From: Channallabes apus
Lineage: Eukaryota > Chordata > Actinopteri > Siluriformes > Clariidae
NCBI GenBank assembly: GCA_030522415.1
Contig: CM060118.1
Location: 31,948,280 to 32,012,279 of the forward strand
DNA length: 64,000 nt
Direction of reading: 5' to 3'
This document shows positions 24,482 through 36,835 of this stretch, in pieces. The translations under genes and the position numbers were made by a program. Under the pieces are notes generated by a model, which saw only the letters and a list, made by a program, of their open reading frames with translations, ran no database searches and had not been told where the DNA came from. Every line of letters begins with the position of its first letter. Position 1 is the stretch's first letter.

Positions 24482-25630
24482 TATAAATATAAATCTATAT
24501 ATAAATATAAAGCAGGAATGTATATGAAGTGTCAATATACTTGCAATTTGCAAAGAAATAGCAGTGATATTATAGAGGGCTATTTGTAGGAAAGGCGAAT
24601 ATGCATAATAGTTGCTTTATAGTATCATCTTAGAGAATTTCCTATATTTTTGGATATATGTTAGGGCTTTATATGAACGACAGGACTTTTCCAGTGTTTA
24701 TATGCAAAAGCATTTTATATTATGTGTCCTGTGAATTGTCAATAGTCTGCAAAGCTGAGGGTGATGGCTAAAATTCCCACAGCTCATGTTTCCATGGCTA
24801 TTATGTTATCTAGAGAATTCCATGTAGTGTTGCTTTGTATCATTAAAGGCCAAGATTTTTATGTTGTTGTAAATAGAAGAAGAAAAAAGAACAATGAATT
24901 TGAAAAGGCAATAAAAAATTTTATTGAGTACAACAACAACCAACAACTGTTTCGGCCCTAAATTATTTCAGTGTTCGATGACTTGTTTCCTTGCCATTAT
25001 AATCCATTTCCATCATAACTATCAGCTTGCCGCTTAAACCTCTGAAGAGCTCTAGTGCTTACTAGCAGTCGGGTAACAAGACCGGCCGCTCTCTGGTCTG
25101 TCCTCTCTCTTCTCTTTCGGATGAGGGACCTGTATCTGACCTTTCGCCAGACTGCTACTAACCATTAGACGTGTCTACCACAGTTGGGTTCTTTTTTTTT
25201 TAATTTGTCAGGAATTTCCGCTTTTCATTTCCTCCTTCTTAACATGTAACCTACTGGTTCACACTGGCTGCCATCCTGTCAGTAAAATCATGCTTCGATT
25301 TTACTGCACTGTGTAAATGAATACAAAAGTTCGTCCAGTGCTCCTAATATTCACTCAAACCACAGTTGGAGTTATCCGAAATGGTCTAAATTCATGCCTA
25401 ACACATTACTGAACCGTTGTTGTGTAAGGCATGAACACAGTAAAGCTTAGGTTTGACTTGATTGACTCTGGAGCCTCTAATTGTGATGGGTTTATCATAA
25501 TGTCATCCTGCCTTCACTAGCTGAAACTAATCTCCTCTCTATCTTTTTTTCTTTTCCTCCCTCTTTTGTTGCCCTTCTTTTCCTTTGTTTTCTTTTTTTT
25601 TTCCTTGTTTCCTTTTCTCTAACCACCCAG
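22716..25630 (+). other. qki: qki intron with UTR-like AT-rich block
   Basis: Holds a possible very old reverse SINE at about 23182-23420, a T-rich block (23700-24120), an (AT)n tract at 24463-24485 and AATAAA at 24910-24915. Retaining this intron would give an isoform ending DRG-stop, so the block to about 24935 could serve as an alternative 3' UTR. This is inference only. Confidence 0.35.
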
Positions 25631-25647
25631 CCACCACCGGCAACTAA
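25631..25647 (+). CDS. qki: qki last coding exon (QKI-5 tail ATTGN)
   Basis: The acceptor is preceded by a long pyrimidine tract (25528-25620) ending CTAACCACCCAG. The exon starts CCACCACCGG and reads ATTGN-stop when joined to exon 22641-22715. Mammalian QKI-5 ends AATGN, so only one residue differs. The stop codon lies within AACTAAC, a QKI-type ACUAAC motif. Confidence 0.92.
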
Positions 25648-27915
25648 CCCCTGACCTTCTGACTTCTCAACTTCACCCAATGATGACCTGCCCATTGCCT
25701 GCCTGCAGATCACTTCTCTGCTCTTAAAAAAAAAAAAATCACAACCAATGAGTGAATAATAGAAAAGAAAGAAAAAAAAAAAAAAGAAAAAAACGAGAGA
25801 AAAAGAGCATTAAACAGCTTACACTGTACTGCACTGCAGTGATGATGCAGTGTCTCCTCCGCACCTGATCTATGGACACTCAGCAAAGCCTGGACGACGC
25901 CCTTCAGTTCGAAGAAGGTCTGTAGGGAGCGGACCGTCCGGCCACAGTAGACCTGCACTGGGTCATTTGTAAGCAATAAGCAATAATGGTTAGCTCACTC
26001 TGACCTGATCCTTCACCCACACTTACCACATGCTTTATAGCCCCACAACATACGACACATGATGTTCAGAGCTCCATGCAAACGCAGACCCAGCCTTCAA
26101 TCAAGAGAGGAAAAGAACAAAAAACAGCCCGCATGGCTCCGTCTGTTCCCCAGGTGTGACGGTGACACGTCTGTCTGAATGTATTATGCGATGGTGTGGC
26201 ATTAGTGCATGCACCTTTCTGTCCCTCTACATTAACTACGTGAACTGGTGAAATCTACAGTATCTTCTGGTTTGAAAACTGATTAAGGGATCAAAGGGAA
26301 CTTTGAGGCATATTAATGAGATTTGGTGCATTATCATAGGCAGTGCGAAGCGAATGATGAACGTAAAAAGGGGAGTGTTTAGCTTTTTCGCCCAACAAAC
26401 AATCGAACACTTTTCAGTGGACGAGTTTTTTTGAGGATGTATAAGCCATGCTTGCCTATCTGCTGTACAGATGTATCAAATTTGTAGATAAATGTTCAAA
26501 GAGGACAAACTAAACAAAACGTCAAAGAACATATGTACAGAAAACTTTTATTATCCTCCAGTTCAGGGGAAGAGAAAGTATATATATTTTTACAACTGAA
26601 TCTTTTATACGAGTATTGTGAAGAGGTAAAAAACAAAAGAGAAAAAGCGAAAGAACACGAAAAACCCTTTATGTGAAAACAATCCCGTTTTTCTGTAATT
26701 GGATGTAGAAACGGACGACCAAACCAACCTTTTCGTTCTGCTGACGGCGGGTTGAAAACAGAAACATTACCAAGTGCCTTCTTGTGGTTCTCATGGTTTC
26801 TTCAATCTGAATGTGTCATCATTAGCGGCGAATGAACAGGCCGGCGCTCAGTGCACGCAGCTTTTTCTGAGGACAATTTGCGCGTTTTATAAGTCAATGA
26901 CTATTTATAATGTGTAATATTGTACTGATTGCGAATTCAAAAATCTGAACCGTAATCCTCAAATCCTTTCACAGGAAATATAAACTGCGAGATGAGCTCC
27001 TCGGTTAATTAGTCTGAGAAGCCGTCATGCCTCCAGCCTCATACGTCTGTATCATGCTTTTGAAGATTGTAGCCAGTGTTCCATCTGTGATCTCTTAATA
27101 ACCTGTGAACCTTTCTGGTGGAATTTCTAACAGTAACAGATTACAGCACTGTGAGCCGACAAAAACATCGCAATACGAGTAAATTGCACCGACGTCATTG
27201 GTGTTCTTCAACGGAAGCTGTGTGCACTGCTCACGCTGGACTGCACCATGTGTTGTCGTGTCCCCCATCCCCCAAATCTTTTTTACTATGCAACAAAACG
27301 GCCTCTGATGTCTTGTGGGGGGGGTCTCTGAGTCATTGGACATGTCTTCCTGTTCCATCCCCCTTTTTCAGTTTCAATTCTGCAGTATACAGTCACCGTA
27401 TTATCGTAGTTACGAAGGTATTAAAGTTCAGCCTGTCTTTTGGAATAAGATGAAAAACAGCCTGTATGTCGAATGCATTGCTTTTCAGTAGTTGCGATCG
27501 GGAAAGCCGGTCAGATTTGAAAACATTAAACGGATAAAAGCTTGACAGAACAATACAGGATTGGATGAGCCACACCATAATGAATATCGCATGATGTTTC
27601 ACGCTAGATAGCAATTAAAGTAAGTCTGGTTTGTGTTGGTTTATGTTTCATTTTTTTTCTTGTTTTTCGTCTTTTTCCTCCAAGAATTCTTGCCTTTATT
27701 TCTGTGAATGTTCTTTATTATACTGTATGAGTGACTAAGTGTACATTACACACATGCGGACATAAGACTGTGTTAGAGTCATACTGTGTGTGTGCCCCTA
27801 CCAGGTATTGCCTATGAGAAAATCTGTACGTCTGTATCAACAGCCATTGTTACAAGTTTATACCTTATTTTTCTATCTTATTTTATATGTATGTAATAAA
27901 CTACATTAAATGCCT
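25648..27915 (+). other. qki: Putative qki (QKI-5) 3' UTR
   Basis: Follows the ATTGN stop codon. The sequence is AT-rich and free of SINEs, unlike the flanking intergenic DNA, which fits a constrained UTR. A candidate AATAAA lies at 27895-27900. Its end is a prediction; another AATAAA at 24910-24915 could serve an earlier-terminating isoform. Confidence 0.5.
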
Positions 27916-30590
27916 TGTCTCAGTGTCTATATGAAGAATCCTAAGAGTATTATTCCATCACACTCCTGAAGAAGAATGAATTGTGTATATTCATTAAGTA
28001 TGCTGATGGAACAGTGCCAAGAAAGCACTTTCTAAACAAATCTAGACATATTTTATTGTCCCTACCAACGCGTCTGTGCTCTGAATTCCTTCGTCATTTG
28101 ATTCAAAAGTAGCCTACCTAATGCACAGGAATTATGACAAGAAATATGCTTACCACTTACCGCTTACCTACTGAACTCATTGTAGTGTTGCGCGGTAGTG
28201 AGGAATTAATACACACATCAGTATTCAGACTCAGGATTAACTACAGACTTAAGCATTTTCATGGACAGTTATGAGCTAATGGTTTTATTGGACGTTGACC
28301 AAAACAGAAGTTTGTGTGACCTTCAATTTAAGTCAGTTTTTCTGAAGTTCATCTATGGGATTTGCCCCAAGAAGGGAGTGGTGCGGTCCGGGATGACTGC
28401 ACCTGACATATTGGATATGATTAGCACAATGTATATGTGATGCTTGAAAAAAAAAATTTAAAATCACAAAAGGATATTGTTTAAACTAAAGACATAATAT
28501 TGTTTAATCTAAACGTAAGCTTGGTTATAAAATTAGGTACCTTCTAGATACTTTTAACCATTTAGTAGAATGAATGTTTTCTTTGCATGATAATGGTGCA
28601 ATATACTAAGTAGGGCACACAAGTTGAGAACATGAAAACAGCACACACACACTTTGCGGACTTAATTTCATTGCACCTCCAGGGTCCGGGTTCGATTCCC
28701 GTCTCTGTGTGCATGGAGTTTGCATGTTCTCCCCGTGCTTGGTGGGTTTCCTCCGGGTACTCCGGTTTCCTCCCACAGTCCAAAGACATGCAGGTTAGGC
28801 TAATTGGCGTTCCCAAATTGACCATAGAAATGTGTGTGTGTGTGTGCTCTGCGATGGATTGGCACGCTGTCCAGGGTGTACCCTGCCTCGTGCCCTGAGT
28901 CTCCTGGGATAGGCTCCACGTCCCCGCGACCCTAAATACAGGATTAAGCGGTATAGAAGATGAATAAATTTCATAGCCACATTATACAAAATTTGTGTAA
29001 ACTTAAAAAAAAAAAGTAAAGCTCTTGATATGCCCTTAGAGGAAGAGCATAAATGGGCAACTCTCTTAACTATCCTTGCGTTAAATGTACAGTAACACTG
29101 TTGTCAGTCGGAAGGCTTATAAATGTTCGTTTTGACTACACAGAGACAATTACATTGCATAAAAATCAAAGGTAGACAAAGACCAACTGGAAATACAAAA
29201 TTGGACCCTCCCAGGTTATAACGTCTTTATACACAATACAAGTCAAAGAAGTGAAGAAAAACAATAGCGTTTATTCAGTTCCCCCACCGCCCATGTGCTG
29301 ACCTTTGTTTCTCCAGTCCGTGTCTATCACATGGCTCAAATTGCCTGGGCCTCTGTAGTCCTCTGCTCACCACTGATAAGGCATGCTGTGAATCCTGCTG
29401 GCTGTTTCGGGGAAGAAATCGCATCTTGAGTCGCCACCGGGTGTTCAGCCATGAAGGTGTTTGTTTGTGCTCGGGTGAAAAAGAGCACATGACCAGAGCT
29501 GCGGGACATACGGCTCGCTCGGCTGACATTTCCTCCCCCCCTTTACTCTCTCGTCTCTGCTCTCCGCTTCGCTCAGCTGTTGTGTCTGCACTCGAGGGTG
29601 TAGAGGGTTTCAATTATACAGTGACAGTGAGAGCGAATATTAAGTCTGGGAAGCGCTGCATTGCCTCGGAGATAAGAAATGCACACTGAAATAAATTAGT
29701 CCACCTTGAAATGAAAGCGGCGACTAATACAGTGGTGTGTACTCGTGCTAACTGTGATAGCGTGACGTCTGTGAATACAGAATGTTTTCTTTTGTTGTAA
29801 AAATGTCACACCTCAAATCATCACAACCGTTACCCCGTGAGCTCCTTCATGTTTACAAGTGAAAGCGACTCCATTTGAACGCAAACAGCAAGAGAACGAT
29901 GTTTTAAAATAACCAATGTTTTACTCGAATATCGAATTCTACAATCTTGGATCGAGTAGATTTACAGTAGCATCAAATTCCGTCCTAATCACTGCGGGCT
30001 GTCTAAAATATTCAGCTCATTTCAATGATAATCAGTCCGAACAGAGAAAGAGCAAGGTTGGGTGGACAGAGGAACAAGTACGAGATTAGAATGAGAGACC
30101 AAACTCTGGGTGAGCTCAGGTTCCCCCTGAATCGGCAAACGTCAGTTGCTCCTCTTAAGAGCTCCCTTTCCCCTCACACTCACACATTAGCCTGCCCTCT
30201 TTATCCTAATGTAACACAATGCAGTGGGCCTGGGAGAGAGAGAGAGAGAAGGGATGGGGCTAATGAGAGAGTAATTGTGCTGCTAAGACGCAGAGGGGAC
30301 TGCTAGGACAGGCAGGATTGAGGAAAAGTGAGCCAACCAGGCTGAGTTAAAGAGTCCTCAGAGAGAGTTTAGCAGGAACACAGGGATCACCTTAGCCATG
30401 CGAGGAACACCGCTGACCTTCATGTCTGAGCGGGGCACTCCAGCTCAGCTTTCTGCAGACAGAGAGACGTTCTGCACCAGAACTCTGGATCTGTGATCTT
30501 CCACTGCTCACTCCTCTTAGCACCAGTGCTTGATCATTTTCACGAACCTGACCTATTGAAATGGTTCATCAGCAGTGCATATTATAACAG
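27916..30590. other. Intergenic, one SINE, no gene seen
   Basis: Apart from the SINE at 28672 I see no coding exon or RNA gene here. The stretch 29270-29690 has mixed composition and short open frames on both strands but no recognisable protein. Confidence 0.5.
28672..28966 (+). mobile_element. SINE family A, 5'-truncated insertion
   Basis: Starts at TGCACCTCCAGGGTCCGGG, just before the B box, so the A-box half of the tRNA head is absent. It is flanked by a direct repeat AATTTCAT at 28664-28671 and 28967-28974, so it was inserted in truncated form rather than damaged later. It has the single-B-box subtype. Confidence 0.88.
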
Positions 30591-30599
30591 AAATGAAGT

Positions 30600-31325
30600 G
30601 ATTACATTTGGAATGGAACACACCAACACCAATCAGTACTAAAAATCAAATCACCTGCCTAATGTTTTGTAGGAACCATCAAGGCATGTTCTCCATAAGA
30701 CCTTGACAAGATCTTGGAAATCTGGAGGCCAGGTCAACACCTTAATGTTCCTCAGACCATTCCTAAATGATTTTGCAGGGTGGATTACACTGCTGAAAGA
30801 TGCCAATGCCATCAGGAATGTTCCTGGTGTGCAACATGTTTAGTAGGTGGTACGTGTCAAAGTAACATCCACACGAATGCCAGGACCCAGGGTTTTCCAT
30901 CAGAACATTGCCCAGTGCATCACACTGACTTCCCCCGCATGCCTTCTTCCCATAGTGCATTCTGGTGCCATCTGTTGCTCAGGTAAGTGAGGCACACACA
31001 CACACACCTCCCTTAGAAGGTACTCGACACTGCATACCAGGAACACCACAAAACGCCTGCCATTTTGGAGATGCTCTAACCCAGCTTTTTAGCTTGTTAA
31101 AGTCTATCAGATCCTTATGCCTGGTGATTTTCTTCTTCTTCTAACACATCAATTTCAAGAACTGACTTTTTTATTTACTACCTAACATATCCGATCCCTT
31201 GGCAGGTGACGATATAAGACAATCCATGTTATTCAATCCACCTGTCACTGCTTTAAATGTTACGGATGATCATTGTACAGTAAGTGTGATGATCAGGAAC
31301 CCACAAACTTGTGGACATAAAGTGT
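30600..31325 (-). pseudogene. Decayed Tc1-like transposon with transposase remnant
   Basis: Read on the - strand, 30763-30960 is an open segment with MHYGKKACGG, ALGNVLMENPGSWHS and GIFQQCNPPCKII. These align by eye with the Tc1-type words MGRRQAGGGS, WETLGPGIHVDV and GLFQQDNAPCH. The catalytic Asp of the FQQDN motif reads Cys. The first-half sequence (31000-31290) is recognisable but full of stops, and part of the gene is deleted. Not functional. Confidence 0.75.
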
Positions 31326-32221
31326 ATGATTCAATATGGTTGATAGGGTTCAATAGGGTTTTTTTTATTTGAGTTTTTTTGCCTTCAAGGAGCATGGAAG
31401 AACCTCAGAGCTCCTCATTAAACCCTGTACCCATCTACCTACTGCCTGAACAAAAAAAGAGCTATAGAGATGGCATGAAACCAACCTGAACTAAAAACAT
31501 CTCTTCCCTAGAGCAACCCACCAATTGAAACCCACTCGAACTTCACAATTAAATTTGAATCTTTTATACTATAGTCATTTTAATAATGCACATTCTCACA
31601 AAGCAGCTATACGGAAATTGTTCTAGATTTAACATGATCCCTAATCAGCAAGCCAGAGGCAACGATGGCAAAGAAAAACTCCCTGAGACCACATGAGGAA
31701 GAAAGCGTGAAGGGGGGATGAAGATGAATCAGGCAGACCAGAGACAGTAGAACCAGAAAAAAAATTTTTTAGCAATGTTTTTAATCATGATTGATTACTA
31801 GGAAACCTCTAGGTCTGTTTAGAGCTGTTACACACCATGTGTTACACACAATCATGAATTGTACAAGAGAAACAAAATCAATGTTTGTCACAGTTTAAAT
31901 AGGTCCCCACAAGATTGACAACTTAGACACACCAAAATATATAAAGCCTCAAAATGTTGCATGGACGAGTGGCACAGGTATCGCCAATATTTTTAAATAT
32001 CAATCTCATTGCACTTATTCTCTACATGGAGACCTGACAAAATATTAATTGACGGCCCACTGGGTTAAACATATATGGTTTTGTTTTTTTTTGTTAGTAT
32101 AGTTCATTCACATGCCATCCAGCACATCGGGCAACAGAAACACCCCACTCTGGAGATGTACCCGTTGTTTCTATGGCAGTTACTAATGGGTCGCGTTGCC
32201 AGTTCGATGCCTGTCTTTCAA

Positions 32222-32411
32222 ACGCACTACGAGCAATTAGCCTAACCTGCATGTCTTTGTACTGTGGGAGGAAACTGGAGTACCCAGAGGAAACTTACCG
32301 AGCACGGAGAGTACATGGAAACTCCCAGCACACAGACATGAGGTGGGAATTGAACACTCGACCATGAAGGTGCAATACAACAGTGCTAACCGCTAAGCCA
32401 CTGTGCTGCCA
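32222..32411 (-). mobile_element. Old SINE family A fragment
   Basis: Reverse-strand body and head (CTGCATGTCTTTGTACTGTG; GTGCTAACCGCTAAGCCACT), well diverged from the young copies. Confidence 0.7.
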
Positions 32412-32633
32412 AAGGAAAACTTCCGGAGACGACGTACGCGAGAAACTTAGAGGAGAACCAGCCTCAAAACGGAATACTGAGACCAGACAACATGGCTATT
32501 TAAATCCAGTCAGTAACTATGTTATATAAGGTTGCAAAACAAGACATTTGTATAAGTAAAAAAAAAATGTGAGAGTTTCAGAAGAAAAAAAGAAGAGTGC
32601 GAGCTATCGATCACCTCACTGAAAGATTTAGTG

Positions 32634-32983
32634 ATAGATGGTGGTGTAGTGGTTAGCACTGTCGCCTTGCACCTCCAGGGTCCGGGTTCGATTCCCGGCC
32701 AGGCTCGATTCCCGTCTCTGTGTGCATGGAGTTTGCATGTTCTCCCCGTGCTTGGTGGGTTTCCTCCGGGTACTCCGGTTTCCTCCCACAGTCCAAAGAT
32801 ATGCAGGTTAGGCTAATTGGCGTTCCCAAAGTTGACCATAGTGTGTGTGTGTGTGTGTGTGTGTGCTCTGCGATGGATTGGCACGCTGTCCAGGGTGTAC
32901 CCTGCCTCGTGCCCAGAGTCTCCTGGGATAGGCTCCAGGTCCCCGCGACCCTAAATACAGGATAAAGCGGTATAGAAGATGAA
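32634..32983 (+). mobile_element. tRNA-derived SINE, family A
   Basis: Head from GGTGGTGTAGTGGTTAGCAC, duplicated B-box segment, body, (GT)n and tail GCGGTATAGAAGATGAATG. The first few bases of the head are missing and I found no clear target duplication. Confidence 0.88.
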
Positions 32984-35158
32984 TGTTTTTTTTTAGTTTA
33001 AACATTTTTTTTATATAAATAAATATAAATATATCACAAATAAGTAAATGTACATTTTGGACAGTGTTCCGAAAATCACTGCTAATATGTGGTTTAAAAA
33101 GAGCTGTCTTTAGCTGACTGCCCTCATGTATACAATAAAAACATGATCAACATTAGGGCTGTAAAAACTTGTTGTAAAATAATTTTGGGGTCAGAATTTG
33201 TCCTCTGACGTAAATGCCAACTGCTTTTAAATTAATTTATCTGTAAACTTTAAAAGCCTGCAGGAGCACGATGGAAATATTATTATAAATCTAAATCAGT
33301 CAGAGTGTACAATGCAGCAGTGTTTAAAAAAAAAAAAAAAAAAAAGTTTTATACCACTTTTTTTTCTTTTTTTTCTCGGTCTGGCTATGTTTATGTTTCT
33401 TGTGTTAATTCCCATTCTAGTTGAAGCTTGGAGAGAATCAGTAGCACTCTAAACAGTTAATGTCATTGTTTAGCATCTAATGGGAGAACACCATAGTGAC
33501 ACTGAAAATTAGCCTAAAGTGACCCTGAATGGAAGCCAAATGAGCAAGAAAAGTCTCTTTGCAAAGTACCGTGAGAACCTTTCCAACTTCAAAAGAATTC
33601 CTTCAGCCCTCAGGACTTGATTTTCTATGCTGTAGCTACACATATACTGTCATTATGCCTCTTTTAATCAATGCTTTGCCACTGCCAATAATTCTGATCA
33701 TGTTTTCCCTCCCTATTTAGCTTGATGTGTATTTACAAAACGCTACAAGAAATTAGAGAAAGGAATGATGAGCACTGCATATATCAATACAAATAAAATT
33801 CTGATGAAAGACATCATGTTTTTTTGTTTTTTTCCCCCAGCAGCTGAGCTGTATTTAACATTCTCAGCATGTATCTATGTAAAAGGCTTTAGCTGACTGT
33901 AAAGGATCTTTTGAGATCACAAACTTCATTAGACTTTCAAACCTTTGTTTGACTAAAAGCCTAGAAATTGAAGGATTACAAATTTGTCTTTAAACATGTC
34001 CAAATTCCTGCTCATTCCGGTCTCGTCGTCCCCACGCCCCACCCGTCCTCCGTCTCATCGCCTCCGAACTGATTTAAAAGACTGCTACCCTCAAACCCCT
34101 GCACTGTTTCCAAGTCTCCATAGCAACCGAATCTTGGGGTTTCTTTGGATTTGCAGTGAGATGCAGCCCCATAATGAGGATCTAAATGGAACAGGAAGAG
34201 AACAGTAGGATGGATAGGAGGGTGAGTGTGAACAGAAGGAGGAGGAGGAGGAGGAGGAAAAGGAGGGGGAGTTTAGGAAAGCAACAAGAACAGTAAGAAA
34301 ATGCATTGATAATGACATCACCCGCATTTCCCACAGCAGCCGATGCCTTAGCAGGAGCTGGGCCTTTCATTTGCTGGCTTTGGGGTTCGCCTTTCAGGAG
34401 GCCTGGGGAGGCCAGTGCGCCCTTCATCTCAATGGGCTTTTTGTTGAGGAACAGAGGGGCTGTTTCTCGACCCACAGAAAGGCCTGGCTAATTCACTTCA
34501 CGGTTGCCAGGAAGCCAAGGCCTGTGAGCGCCGCAACAATGGCAAACTTCATTGCCTCACTTCGGCGGGCCGAGAACTCACAGCTGCAGCTCCAGAATTC
34601 TAATGGGAGCTTGTTCCTCCTCTTTCAGTTCTTCTCTCTGTGTCTCTCTACGTCCCCCCGCCTGCCAGTTTCTCTCCATCCTGGCACAATCTCTCGACCC
34701 TCTGTTTAATGTGATGCTCATACAGTCTGCATACAACAAGGTTGCCAGAGTCAGGGGATTGTGTGTGTGAAAAGTTTAGCAAATCACATTTAAAAACCAA
34801 CCGTGTGTACGTACATGTTAGTTATGTGTAAACATTTAGCTTCAGGGTTATATTTACATTTTTTTTTCGTTAGAGTTGATAGAGATGAATCAAATGGGTG
34901 GTCAGGAAACTGCTTCATTTGGCAACTTCATAAAGAACAGCCATGTGAGCGTGCTTGATGTTTCCTCAGTAGCTGGATGCCCTCTGTTGGACTGAATGTG
35001 TAAAATGTTAAGATTTTAATGTCTATCTGGCTTATATAAAGTCCAGCGCAAACAAAGTGATGTCATTATGGTTTTTCTGTCGTTTACACTCCTGATTTTT
35101 CTACTCATGATAATAATAAAAGCTGAAAACTAGCTGGTTGAGTGGTTAGTGCTGTCAC
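32984..35158. other. Intergenic, no gene recognised
   Basis: Contains a poly-A run at 33326-33345, a T-rich patch and, at 34230-34270, a GGA-rich tract. The stretch 34000-34700 has moderate GC and several short open frames on both strands, but none with a family I recognise. Confidence 0.45.
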
Positions 35159-35323
35159 ATTTCGGCATTTGGCAGATGCTCTTATGCAGAGTGACTTACA
35201 TTTTTATCTCATTATACATCTGAGCAGTTGAGGGTTAAGGGCCCAACAACTTGGTGGTTGTGGGTTTTGAACCTGTGATCTTCTGAACTGTAGTCCAATG
35301 CCTTAACCACTGAGCTACGCCAC
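35159..35323 (-). mobile_element. SINE family B copy
   Basis: Reverse of the family seen at 8369: GGCATTTGGCAGATGCTCTT (tail) to CCTTAACCACTGAGCTACG (head). Moderately diverged. Confidence 0.75.
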
Positions 35324-35607
35324 GCCTCCAGGGTTTGAGTTTGCATCTCACCTTACGTCTGAACTCCTGGCACGTTCTCCTTTCGCTCTGTCTGTGATCT
35401 CTTGGTTTCTTTACAGGCATGCAGATATTCATCTGTAATGTTATTGCTTTATTAATGTTTAAAGTATATTTGGAAAAAGTAATTGGTTTATAATAATGAT
35501 GACATTATACACATTTAGACATATAATGTGGAATGGTTATAGATGTTGTACGTTTCATGTTGCATCCACTGTGTAAACACCTATTGGCTAATTTAGAACC
35601 CACAGAT

Positions 35608-35870
35608 TGCCGGCACGGTGGCTTAGCGGTTAGCGTTGTCGCCTTGCACCTCTAGGTCCAGAGTTCGATTCCCACATGAGGTCTGTGTGCTTGGTGGTTT
35701 TCCGGTTTCCTCTCACAGTCCAAAGACATGCAGATTATACGATGTGCCGATAGTGTGTGAAGGTTGACTGGAGGTCCTACCATGGTTGTATAAATGGGAA
35801 TTCTACTCACTGCTGGCCTTCAGGGGTCACTGTTAACCTCCACGGCCTCTAGTTGAGAGGGAGGGATGAT
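35608..35870 (+). mobile_element. Old SINE family A copy
   Basis: Head GGCACGGTGGCTTAGCGGTTAG and B box GAGTTCGATTCCC are clear. The body keeps TTTCCTCTCACAGTCCAAAG, but the 3' domain is degraded. Confidence 0.7.
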
Positions 35871-36361
35871 GGATAATATAGAGATTGTATATTCTCTACA
35901 TTAAAGTGAGCAGCACATAACACAATTTCACCAGATATTCATAGTCCAGCAGTGACCCTGCAGGAGAGTTGAGTCCCATCTGTGTGTTTCAGTTTTAAAG
36001 CTAGCACTTAATCACTGCATTACATTCAGTCTCATCAAACGTCTGTCAGTTTCCTCACTGCCAGTATGGAACTCTGGGCAAGCTTACTGCCTCCAGCTTG
36101 GCATCTGGGCTTCCACATGTAGTCACTGTAAGATGAGGAGGTCAACATACAGTAACACTGGGAGTGTGCAGTAAGAGTGCCTCTATACCACTACATGAAT
36201 TACCTGGAACTTTGTCTGGAAAAACAAACATTGCACTTGTATTTTTGATGTTACAAAAACATCTTTGCAATATATCTTACCATACAAATAGAATTGTGCC
36301 TAATAGATGCAGTGTCTTCACTTCTACTTGGCCTTTTTTGTGGAAATGTATTCAGCTTAAA

Positions 36362-36835
36362 GTGGTGGCGTAGTGGTTAGCACTGTCGCCTTTCATCTCC
36401 AGGATCAATACTCGATTTCTGCCTCGGGTCCGTGCGCATGGAGTTTTACACGTTCTGCATTCCCAATCCACACATTTTTGCTAATTGCCGTTCCCAAATT
36501 GCCCGTCGATGGATTGGCACCCGTTCCAGGGTGTACACCGCCTTGTGCCCTAAGTCTCCTAGGATATGTTTCAGGTTTCATTCGTCTTCTCGAGTCTGTG
36601 TAGGGTTGCAGGGACACTTCTATCCCAGGAGGCTTTGGTCATCTGAACAGGGTGTCAATCTATTCCAGCGCACACACACACTTTGGGCAATCAGCCTAAT
36701 CTGCATGTCTTTGAACTGTGGGAGGAAACTGGAGCGCCCAGAGGAAACCCAACAAGCATGGTGAAAGCGGACCATCCGGACAGACTCGAGGCAGATACCA
36801 AACCCTCAACCCTGGAGGTGCAATGTGTCCGATTT
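36362..36835. mobile_element. Tail-to-tail pair of old family A SINEs
   Basis: 36362-36570 is a + copy (GTGGTGGCGTAGTGGTTAGC at its start). 36571-36835 is a - copy (CTATCCCAGGAGGC, CTGCATGTCTTTGAACTGTG, ending CCCTGGAGGTGCAA). Their 3' ends meet near 36570. Both are diverged. Confidence 0.65.

Noticed and set aside
34182..34770. Possible gene in a moderate-GC stretch with several frames
   Set aside because: The frames on both strands are short and low-complexity (Ser/Leu runs from a GGA tract), with no recognisable domain or splice structure.
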